Source of the DNA: Auanema rhodensis
Taxonomy: Eukaryota; Nematoda; Chromadorea; Rhabditida; Rhabditidae
Reading direction: 5' to 3'
NCBI GenBank assembly: GCA_964057225.1
Contig: OZ059900.1
Location: 5,218,501-5,282,500, forward strand
Length of the DNA stretch: 64,000 nucleotides
How positions within the stretch are numbered: the stretch's first letter is position 1; every line of letters starts with the position of its first letter. Below the pieces are notes generated by a model. The model did no database searches. It had not been told where the DNA came from and saw nothing but the letters and a program-made list of their open reading frames with translations. Positions 55,090 to 64,000 of this stretch are shown here, in pieces. The translations under genes and the position numbers were made by a program.

Positions 55090-56849
55090 GAATACTGTAC
55101 ATTTTGATGAACTCTCCATGGCCATATTAGACTAAAAACACTATCTTATTGTGTTTGATGCATGGTAGCCAGGATTTCCAATTTTATGTGAACAGTTAAC
55201 TATACCACCTAAGTATCCGAAGAAAGTGATCTTGATTTGTAACTCGGTGCCCGGTAAAGATAGAAGAATACTGTACATTTTGATGAACTCTCCATGGCCA
55301 TATTAGACTAAAAACACTATCTTATTGTGTTTGATGCATGGTAGCCAGGACTTCCAATTTTATGTGAACAGTTAACTATACCACCTAAGTATCCGAAGAA
55401 AGTGATCTTGATTTGTAACTCGGTGCCCGGTAAAGATAGAAGAATACTGTACATTTTGATGAACTCTCCATGGCCATATTAGACTAAAAACACTATCTTA
55501 TTGTGTTTGATGCATGGTAGCCAGGACTTCCAATTTTATGTGAACAGTTAACTATACCACCTAAGTATCCGAAGAAAGTGATCTTGATTTGTAACTCGGT
55601 GCCCGGTAAAGATAGAAGAATACTGTACATTTTGATGAACTCTCCATGGCCATATTAGACTAAAAACACTATCTTATTGTGTTTGATGCATGGTAGCCAG
55701 GACTTCCAATTTTATGTGAACAGTTAACTATACCACCTAAGTATCCGAAGAAAGTGATCTTGATTTGTAACTCGGTGCCCGGTAAAGATAGAAGAATACT
55801 GTACATTTTGATGAACTCTCCATGGCCATATTAGACTAAAAACACTATCTTATTGTGTTTGATGCATGGTAGCCAGGACTTCCAATTTTATGTGAACAGT
55901 TAACTATACCACCTAAGTATCCGAAGAAAGTGATCTTGATTTGTAACTCGGTGCCCGGTAAAGATAGAAGAATACTGTACATTTTGATGAACTCTCCATG
56001 GCCATATTAGACTAAAAACACTATCTTATTGTGTTTGATGCATGGTAGCCAGGACTTCCAATTTTATGTGAACAGTTAACTATACCACCTAAGTATCCGA
56101 AGAAAGTGATCTTGATTTGTAACTCGGTGCCCGTTAAAGATAGAAGAATACTGTACATTTCAATGAATTCTCCATGGCCATATTAGTCTAAAAACACTAT
56201 CTTATTGTGTTTGATGCATGGTAACCAAGACTTCCAATTTTATGTGAAGAGTTAACTATACCACCTAAGTATCCGAAGAAAGTGATCTTGATTTGTAACT
56301 CGGTGCCCGTTAAAGATAGAAGAATACTGTACATTTTAATGAATTCTCCATGGCCATATTAGACTAAAAACACTATCTTATTGTGTTTGATGCATGGTAG
56401 CCAGGACTTCCAATTTTATGTGAACAGTTAACTATACCACCTAAGTATCCGAAGAAAGTGATCTTGATTTGTAACTCGGTGCCCGGTAAAGATAGAAGAA
56501 TACTGTACATTTTGATGAACTTTCCATGGCCATATTAGACTAAAAACACTATCTTATTGTGTTTGATGCATGGTAGCCAGGACTTCCAATTTTATGTGAA
56601 CAGTTAACTATACCACCTAAGTATCCGAAGAAAGTGATCTTGATTTGTAACTCGGTGCCCGGTAAAGATAGAAGAATACTGTACATTTTGATGAACTCTC
56701 CATGGCCATATTAGACTAAAAACACTATCTTATTGTGTTTGATGCATGGTAGCCAGGACTTCCAATTTTATGTGAACAGTTAACTATACCACCTAAGTAT
56801 CCGAAGAAAGTGATCTTGATTTGTAACTCGGTGCCCGTTAAAGATAGAA
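54738..56849. repeat. 12-monomer tandem block, copy 1 (2112 bp)
   Basis: Twelve monomers: cassette monomers 4 (gacgag) and 5 (ccatag), an A monomer with aggattt (55090), five A monomers (the last ending cccgtt), ttcaatg (56146), aatgaattc/ggcc (56322), aactttcc (56498) and an A ending cccgtt. The same twelve start again at 56850. Confidence 0.9.
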
Positions 56850-58961
56850 GAATACTGTACATTTTAATGAATTCTCCATGGCCATATTAGTCTAAAAACA
56901 CTATCTTATTGTGTTTGATGCATGGTAGCCAGGACTTCCAATTTTATGTGACGAGTTAACTATACCACCTAAGTATCCGAAGAAAGTGATCTTGATTTGT
57001 AACTTGGTGCCCGGTAAAGATAGAAAAATACTGTACATTTTAATGAATTCTCCATAGTCATATTAGTCTAAAAACACTATCTTATTGTGTTTGATGCATG
57101 GTAACCAAGACTTCCAATTTTATGTGAACAGTTAACTATACCACCTAAGTATCCGAAGAAAGTGATCTTGATTTGTAACTCGGTGCCCGGTAAAGATAGA
57201 AGAATACTGTACATTTTGATGAACTCTCCATGGCCATATTAGACTAAAAACACTATCTTATTGTGTTTGATGCATGGTAGCCAGGATTTCCAATTTTATG
57301 TGAACAGTTAACTATACCACCTAAGTATCCGAAGAAAGTGATCTTGATTTGTAACTCGGTGCCCGGTAAAGATAGAAGAATACTGTACATTTTGATGAAC
57401 TCTCCATGGCCATATTAGACTAAAAACACTATCTTATTGTGTTTGATGCATGGTAGCCAGGACTTCCAATTTTATGTGAACAGTTAACTATACCACCTAA
57501 GTATCCGAAGAAAGTGATCTTGATTTGTAACTCGGTGCCCGGTAAAGATAGAAGAATACTGTACATTTTGATGAACTCTCCATGGCCATATTAGACTAAA
57601 AACACTATCTTATTGTGTTTGATGCATGGTAGCCAGGACTTCCAATTTTATGTGAACAGTTAACTATACCACCTAAGTATCCGAAGAAAGTGATCTTGAT
57701 TTGTAACTCGGTGCCCGGTAAAGATAGAAGAATACTGTACATTTTGATGAACTCTCCATGGCCATATTAGACTAAAAACACTATCTTATTGTGTTTGATG
57801 CATGGTAGCCAGGACTTCCAATTTTATGTGAACAGTTAACTATACCACCTAAGTATCCGAAGAAAGTGATCTTGATTTGTAACTCGGTGCCCGGTAAAGA
57901 TAGAAGAATACTGTACATTTTGATGAACTCTCCATGGCCATATTAGACTAAAAACACTATCTTATTGTGTTTGATGCATGGTAGCCAGGACTTCCAATTT
58001 TATGTGAACAGTTAACTATACCACCTAAGTATCCGAAGAAAGTGATCTTGATTTGTAACTCGGTGCCCGGTAAAGATAGAAGAATACTGTACATTTTGAT
58101 GAACTCTCCATGGCCATATTAGACTAAAAACACTATCTTATTGTGTTTGATGCATGGTAGCCAGGACTTCCAATTTTATGTGAACAGTTAACTATACCAC
58201 CTAAGTATCCGAAGAAAGTGATCTTGATTTGTAACTCGGTGCCCGTTAAAGATAGAAGAATACTGTACATTTCAATGAATTCTCCATGGCCATATTAGTC
58301 TAAAAACACTATCTTATTGTGTTTGATGCATGGTAACCAAGACTTCCAATTTTATGTGAAGAGTTAACTATACCACCTAAGTATCCGAAGAAAGTGATCT
58401 TGATTTGTAACTCGGTGCCCGTTAAAGATAGAAGAATACTGTACATTTTAATGAATTCTCCATGGCCATATTAGACTAAAAACACTATCTTATTGTGTTT
58501 GATGCATGGTAGCCAGGACTTCCAATTTTATGTGAACAGTTAACTATACCACCTAAGTATCCGAAGAAAGTGATCTTGATTTGTAACTCGGTGCCCGGTA
58601 AAGATAGAAGAATACTGTACATTTTGATGAACTTTCCATGGCCATATTAGACTAAAAACACTATCTTATTGTGTTTGATGCATGGTAGCCAGGACTTCCA
58701 ATTTTATGTGAACAGTTAACTATACCACCTAAGTATCCGAAGAAAGTGATCTTGATTTGTAACTCGGTGCCCGGTAAAGATAGAAGAATACTGTACATTT
58801 TGATGAACTCTCCATGGCCATATTAGACTAAAAACACTATCTTATTGTGTTTGATGCATGGTAGCCAGGACTTCCAATTTTATGTGAACAGTTAACTATA
58901 CCACCTAAGTATCCGAAGAAAGTGATCTTGATTTGTAACTCGGTGCCCGGTAAAGATAGAA
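56850..58961. repeat. 12-monomer tandem block, copy 2 (2112 bp)
   Basis: Repeats 54738-56849 monomer for monomer, with aggattt in the monomer at 57202 (versus 55090), ttcaatg at 58258 (versus 56146) and aactttcc at 58610 (versus 56498). Because the block begins with cassette monomers 4 and 5, this copy carries an orphan gacgag/ccatag pair without the ccaggg monomer. The final monomer ends cccgg instead of cccgtt. Confidence 0.9.
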
Positions 58962-59137
58962 GAATACTGTACATTTTGATGAACTCTCCATGGCCATATT
59001 AGACTAAAAACACTATCTTATTGTGTTTGATGCATGGTAGCCAGGACTTCCAATTTTATGTGAACAGTTAACTATACCACCTAAGTATCCGAAGAAAGTG
59101 ATCTTGATTTGTAACTCGGTGCCCGTTAAAGATAGAA
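58258..59137. repeat. ttcaatg pentamer, copy 1 (880 bp)
   Basis: Five monomers: ttcaatg with gtct, taaccaag and gaagag (58258); aatgaattc/ggcc/gact (58434); aactttcc (58610); A; A ending cccgtt. They are repeated directly at 59138. The first four monomers are also the tail of the second 12-mer copy, so the pentamer duplication is nested on top of the 12-mer duplication. Confidence 0.9.
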
Positions 59138-60017
59138 GAATACTGTACATTTCAATGAATTCTCCATGGCCATATTAGTCTAAAAACACTATCTTATTGT
59201 GTTTGATGCATGGTAACCAAGACTTCCAATTTTATGTGAAGAGTTAACTATACCACCTAAGTATCCGAAGAAAGTGATCTTGATTTGTAACTCGGTGCCC
59301 GTTAAAGATAGAAGAATACTGTACATTTTAATGAATTCTCCATGGCCATATTAGACTAAAAACACTATCTTATTGTGTTTGATGCATGGTAGCCAGGACT
59401 TCCAATTTTATGTGAACAGTTAACTATACCACCTAAGTATCCGAAGAAAGTGATCTTGATTTGTAACTCGGTGCCCGGTAAAGATAGAAGAATACTGTAC
59501 ATTTTGATGAACTTTCCATGGCCATATTAGACTAAAAACACTATCTTATTGTGTTTGATGCATGGTAGCCAGGACTTCCAATTTTATGTGAACAGTTAAC
59601 TATACCACCTAAGTATCCGAAGAAAGTGATCTTGATTTGTAACTCGGTGCCCGGTAAAGATAGAAGAATACTGTACATTTTGATGAACTCTCCATGGCCA
59701 TATTAGACTAAAAACACTATCTTATTGTGTTTGATGCATGGTAGCCAGGACTTCCAATTTTATGTGAACAGTTAACTATACCACCTAAGTATCCGAAGAA
59801 AGTGATCTTGATTTGTAACTCGGTGCCCGGTAAAGATAGAAGAATACTGTACATTTTGATGAACTCTCCATGGCCATATTAGACTAAAAACACTATCTTA
59901 TTGTGTTTGATGCATGGTAGCCAGGACTTCCAATTTTATGTGAACAGTTAACTATACCACCTAAGTATCCGAAGAAAGTGATCTTGATTTGTAACTCGGT
60001 GCCCGTTAAAGATAGAA
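59138..60017. repeat. ttcaatg pentamer, copy 2 (880 bp)
   Basis: Exact repeat of the diagnostic pattern at 58258-59137: ttcaatg at 59138, aatgaattc at 59314, aactttcc at 59490, A and A ending cccgtt. It also corresponds to 49986-50865 in the 52-monomer duplication. The next monomer (60018) has a private ccatgacc change. Confidence 0.9.
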
Positions 60018-63000
60018 GAATACTGTACATTTTAATGAATTCTCCATGACCATATTAGACTAAAAACACTATCTTATTGTGTTTGATGCATGGTAGCCAG
60101 GACTTCCAATTTTATGTGAACAGTTAACTATACCACCTAAGTATCCGAAGAAAGTGATCTTGATTTGTAACTCGGTGCCCGGTAAAGATAGAAGAATACT
60201 GTACATTTTAATGAATTCTCCATGGTCATATTAGACTAAAAACACTATCTTATTGTGTTTGATGCATGGTAGCCAGGACTTCCAATTTTATGTGAACAGT
60301 TAACTATACCACCTAAGTATCCGAAGAAAGTGATCTTGATTTGTAACTCGGTGCCCGGTAAAGATAGAAGAATACTGTACATTTTAATGAATTCTCCATG
60401 GTCATATTAGTCTAAAAACACTATCTTATTGTGTTTGATGCATGGTAGCCAGGACTTCCAATTTTATGTGAACAGTTAACTATACCACCTAAGTATCCGA
60501 AGAAAGTGATCTTGATTTGTAACTCGGTGCCCGTTAAAGATAGAAGAATACTGTACATTTTAATGAATTCTCCATGGTCATATTAGTCTAAAAACACTAT
60601 CTTATTGTGTTTGATGCATGGTAGCCAGGACTTCCAATTTTATGTGAACAGTTAACTATACCACCTAAGTATCCGAAGAAAGTGATCTTGATTTGTAACT
60701 CGGTGCCCGGTAAAGATAGAAGAATACTGTACATTTTAATGAATTCTCCATGGCCATATTAGACTAAAAACACTATCTTATTGTGTTTGATGCATGGTAG
60801 CCAGGACTTCCAATTTTATGTGAACAGTTAACTATACCACCTAAGTATCCGAAGAAAGTGATCTTGATTTGTAACTCGGTGCCCGGTAAAGATAGAAGAA
60901 TACTGTACATTTTAATGAATTCTCCATGGCCATATTAGACTAAAAACACTATCTTATTGTGTTTGATGCATGGTAGCCAGGACTTCCAATTTTATGTGAA
61001 CAGTTAACTATACCACCTAAGTATCCGAAGAAAGTGATCTTGATTTGTAACTCGGTGCCCGTTAAAGATAGAAGAATACTGTACATTTTAATGAATTCTC
61101 CATGGCCATATTAGACTAAAAACACTATCTTATTGTGTTTGATGCATGGTAGCCAGGACTTCCAATTTTATGTGAACAGTTAACTATACCACCTAAGTAT
61201 CCGAAGAAAGTGATCTTGATTTGTAACTCGGTGCCCGGTAAAGATAGAAGAATACTGTACATTTTAATGAATTCTCCATGGCCATATTAGACTAAAAACA
61301 CTATCTTATTGTGTTTGATGCATGGTAGCCAGGACTTCCAATTTTATGTGAACAGTTAACTATACCACCTAAGTATCCGAAGAAAGTGATCTTGATTTGT
61401 AACTCGGTGCCCGTTAAAGATAGAAGAATACTGTACATTTTAATGAATTCTCCATGGCCATATTAGACTAAAAACACTATCTTATTGTGTTTGATGCATG
61501 GTAGCCAGGACTTCCAATTTTATGTGAACAGTTAACTATACCACCTAAGTATCCGAAGAAAGTGATCTTGATTTGTAACTCGGTGCCCGGTAAAGATAGA
61601 AGAATACTGTACATTTTAATGAATTCTCCATGGCCATATTAGACTAAAAACACTATCTTATTGTGTTTGATGCATGGTAGCCAGGACTTCCAATTTTATG
61701 TGAACAGTTAACTATACCACCTAAGTATCCGAAGAAAGTGATCTTGATTTGTAACTCGGTGCCCGGTAAAGATAGAAGAATACTGTACATTTTAATGAAT
61801 TCTCCATGGCCATATTAGACTAAAAACACTATCTTATTGTGTTTGATGCATGGTAGCCAGGACTTCCAATTTTATGTGAACAGTTAACTATACCACCTAA
61901 GTATCCGAAGAAAGTGATCTTGATTTGTAACTCGGTGCCCGGTAAAGATAGAAGAATACTGTACATTTTAATGAATTCTCCATGGCCATATTAGACTAAA
62001 AACACTATCTTATTGTGTTTGATGCATGGTAGCCAGGACTTCCAATTTTATGTGAACAGTTAACTATACCACCTAAGTATCCGAAGAAAGTGATCTTGAT
62101 TTGTAACTCGGTGCCCGGTAAAGATAGAAGAATACTGTACATTTTAAAGAATTCTCCATGGTCATATTAGACTAAAAACACTATCTTATTGTGTTTGATG
62201 CATGGTAGCCAGGACTTCCAATTTTATGTGAACAGTTAACTATACCACCTAAGTATCCGAAGAAAGTGATCTTGATTTGTAACTCGGTGCCCGGTAAAGA
62301 TAGAAGAATACTGTACATTTTAATGAATTCTCCATGGCCATATTAGACTAAAAACACTATCTTATTGTGTTTGATGCATGGTAGCCAGGACTTCCAATTT
62401 TATGTGAACAGTTAACTATACCACCTAAGTATCCGAAGAAAGTGATCTTGATTTGTAACTCGGTGCCCGGTAAAGATAGAAGAATACTGTACATTTTAAT
62501 GAATTCTCCATGGTCATATTAGTCTAAAAACACTATCTTATTGTGTTTGATGCATGGTAGCCAGGACTTCCAATTTTATGTGAACAGTTAACTATACCAC
62601 CTAAGTATCCGAAGAAAGTGATCTTGATTTGTAACTCGGTGCCCGGTAAAGATAGAAGAATACTGTACATTTTAATGAATTCTCCATGGCCATATTAGAC
62701 TAAAAACACTATCTTATTGTGTTTGATGCATGGTAGCCAGGACTTCCAATTTTATGTGAACAGTTAACTATACCACCTAAGTATCCGAAGAAAGTGATCT
62801 TGATTTGTAACTCGGTGCCCGGTAAAGATAGAAGAATACTGTACATTTTAATGAATTCTCCATGGCCATATTAGACTAAAAACACTATCTTATTGTGTTT
62901 GATGCATGGTAGCCAGGACTTCCAATTTTATGTGAACAGTTAACTATACCACCTAAGTATCCGAAGAAAGTGATCTTGATTTGTAACTCGGTGCCCGGTA

Positions 63001-63537
63001 AAGATAGAAGAATACTGTACATTTTAAAGAATTCTCCATGGTCATATTAGACTAAAAACACTATCTTATTGTGTTTGATGCATGGTAGCCAGGACTTCCA
63101 ATTTTATGTGAACAGTTAACTATACCACCTAAGTATCCGAAGAAAGTGATCTTGATTTGTAACTCGGTGCCCGGTAAAGATAGAAGAATACTGTACATTT
63201 TAATGAATTCTCCATGGCCATATTAGACTAAAAACACTATCTTATTGTGTTTGATGCATGGTAGCCAGGACTTCCAATTTTATGTGAACAGTTAACTATA
63301 CCACCTAAGTATCCGAAGAAAGTGATCTTGATTTGTAACTCGGTGCCCGGTAAAGATAGAAGAATACTGTACATTTTAATGAATTCTCCATGGTCATATT
63401 AGTCTAAAAACACTATCTTATTGTGTTTGATGCATGGTAGCCAGGACTTCCAATTTTATGTGAACAGTTAACTATACCACCTAAGTATCCGAAGAAAGTG
63501 ATCTTGATTTGTAACTCGGTGCCCGGTAAAGATAGAA
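60018..63537. repeat. EcoRI-rich domain 3, copy of domain 2
   Basis: Twenty E-type monomers. Those at 60194-62305 match 51394-53505 in subtype order, including the cccgtt ends. After the shared aaag monomer (62130) this copy has an extra aaag trimer at 62658-63185 before the ggtc/gtct monomer (63362) that leads into the cassette. This explains the change of offset from 50 to 53 monomers. Confidence 0.85.
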
Positions 63538-64000
63538 GAATACTGTACATTTTGATGAACTCTCCATGGCCATATTAGACTAAAAACACTATCTTATTGT
63601 GTTTGATGCATGGTAGAAAGGACTTCCAATTTTATGTGAAGAGTTAACTATACCACCTAAGTATCCGAAGAAAGTGATCTTGATTTGTAACTTGGTGCCC
63701 GTTAAAGATAGAAGAATACTGTACATTTTAATAAATTCTCCATGGTCATATTAGTCTAAAAACACTATCTTATTGTGTTTGATGCATGGTAGCCAGGACT
63801 TCCAATTTTATGTGAAGAGTTAACTATACCACCTAAGTATCCGAAGAAAGTGATCTTGATTTGTAACTTGGTGCCCGGTAAAGATAGAAAAATACTGTAC
63901 ATTTTAATGAATTCTCCAGGGTCATATTAGTCTAAAAACACTATCTTATTGTGTTTGATGCATGGTAACCAAGACTTCCAATTTTATGTGAACAGTTAAC
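63538..64000. repeat. Cassette copy 11, cut by the window end
   Basis: The first cassette monomer has the private ggtagaaagg (63614-63621) shared with 54210. The aataaattc monomer is at 63714 and the ccaggg monomer starts at 63890. Only 111 bases of the last one are present because the window ends there. The array clearly continues. Confidence 0.9.

Larger units (their letters stand above)
49986..59137. repeat. 52-monomer segment, copy 1 (about 9.15 kb)
   Basis: This segment runs from one ttcaatg monomer to the equivalent one at 59138, where the same order restarts: ttcaatg, aatgaattc/ggcc, aactttcc, A, A, then an E-type run, an aaag trimer and the ccaggg cassette. The offset between corresponding markers is 52 monomers at the left end, 50 in the E-type run and 53 at the cassette. 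Whole monomers were therefore gained and lost after the duplication. The second copy continues beyond the window. Confidence 0.8.
1..64000. repeat. 176-bp tandem satellite array filling the window
   Basis: The same 176-base unit recurs head to tail from the first base to the last, always in one orientation. Monomer starts at 1, 177, 353 and so on give 363 complete copies plus a partial one. The commonest monomer is about 37% GC and contains palindromic hexamers at fixed positions: TGTACA (7-12), CCATGG (27-32), ATGCAT (69-74) and GTTAAC (106-111). Most copies differ from the commonest form at only a handful of sites, so the array is highly homogenised. Arrays of this size and unit length are typical of eukaryotic centromeric or pericentromeric satellites; that assignment is inference. 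I do not recognise the family. Both window edges lie inside the array, so its true ends are not visible. Confidence 0.99.

Noticed and set aside
1-64000. Open reading frames repeated in each monomer
   Set aside because: Stops occur in all six frames within or across every monomer and the longest stop-free stretch in the consensus is about 160 bases. Recurrence at 176-base spacing reflects the repeat, not coding.
1-64000. CRISPR array
   Set aside because: The unit is 176 bp with no unique spacers; the whole period is conserved, unlike short repeats separated by unrelated spacers.
1-64000. Brassica CentBr, Arabidopsis 178-bp satellite or primate alpha satellite
   Set aside because: Length is compatible only with the first. 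What I remember of these sequences (for example the HindIII site and first bases of the Brassica repeat) does not align convincingly, and alpha satellite is 171 bp with a different sequence. A database search is needed to decide.
1-64000. Tandem rRNA or tRNA gene array, or telomeric repeats
   Set aside because: No 5S or tRNA internal promoter boxes or cloverleaf arms were recognised, and no TTAGGG or TTTAGGG-type runs occur.

Overview
The whole window is one uninterrupted head-to-tail satellite DNA array. The monomer is 176 bp (about 37% GC by hand count of the commonest form) and all copies have the same orientation. In the frame starting at base 1 there are 363 complete monomers (1-63889) plus the first 111 bases of a 364th (63890-64000). 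I found one net length change in 64 kb: an extra T in the monomer at 37137-37313. Monomer starts fall on 1+176n before it and on 2+176n after it. I see no gene, RNA gene, transposon, CRISPR array, origin or unique flanking sequence. Each monomer carries stop codons in all six frames. This architecture indicates a eukaryotic nuclear genome, most likely centromeric or pericentromeric heterochromatin. The length is in the nucleosome-sized class common in plant and animal centromeric satellites. 176 bp is a length known from Brassica centromeric repeats, but I do not recognise this sequence and do not claim a species.

Monomers differ at a small set of diagnostic positions (numbered within the monomer): 1 (G/A), 16-17, 19-20, 23, 25, 30, 31, 33, 42, 79, 83, 94, 103-104, 153, 156, 159 and 165. 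These define a few subtypes. A-type: gatgaactc at 17-25, ggcc, gact, tagcc. B-type: starts aaatac after an acttgg-ending monomer, with aatgaattc, ggtc, gtct, taaccaag. E-types carry an EcoRI site at 20-25 (aatgaattc or aaagaattc). Rare subtypes carry ccaggg, ccatag, aataaatt, ttcaatg or gacgag.

Layout: 1-6688 is mostly A-type with isolated B monomers and contains a tandem duplicated 14-mer block (2113-4576 / 4577-7040). 6337-14432 is two contiguous copies of a 23-monomer unit (4048 bp each). 14433-23056 is an E-rich domain with repeated copies of a five-monomer rare-variant cassette and nested 13-, 10- and 7-monomer spacings. 23057-50865 is a long A-rich domain with scattered B monomers, partial 18-, 16-, 15- and 35-monomer duplications and a three-copy pentamer (42242-44881). 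50866-54209 is a second E-rich block. 54210-60017 holds the cassette, a 12-mer tandem duplication and a 5-mer tandem duplication. 60018-63537 is a third E-rich block that copies the second. 63538-64000 re-enters the cassette.

Together the pattern shows recent, layered unequal exchange or replication-slippage amplification in blocks of 3 to about 53 monomers. Exchange stays in register: monomer length is kept almost perfectly and changes come in whole monomers. No single higher-order repeat dominates. I found no undescribed protein or RNA system; the interest lies in the repeat architecture.
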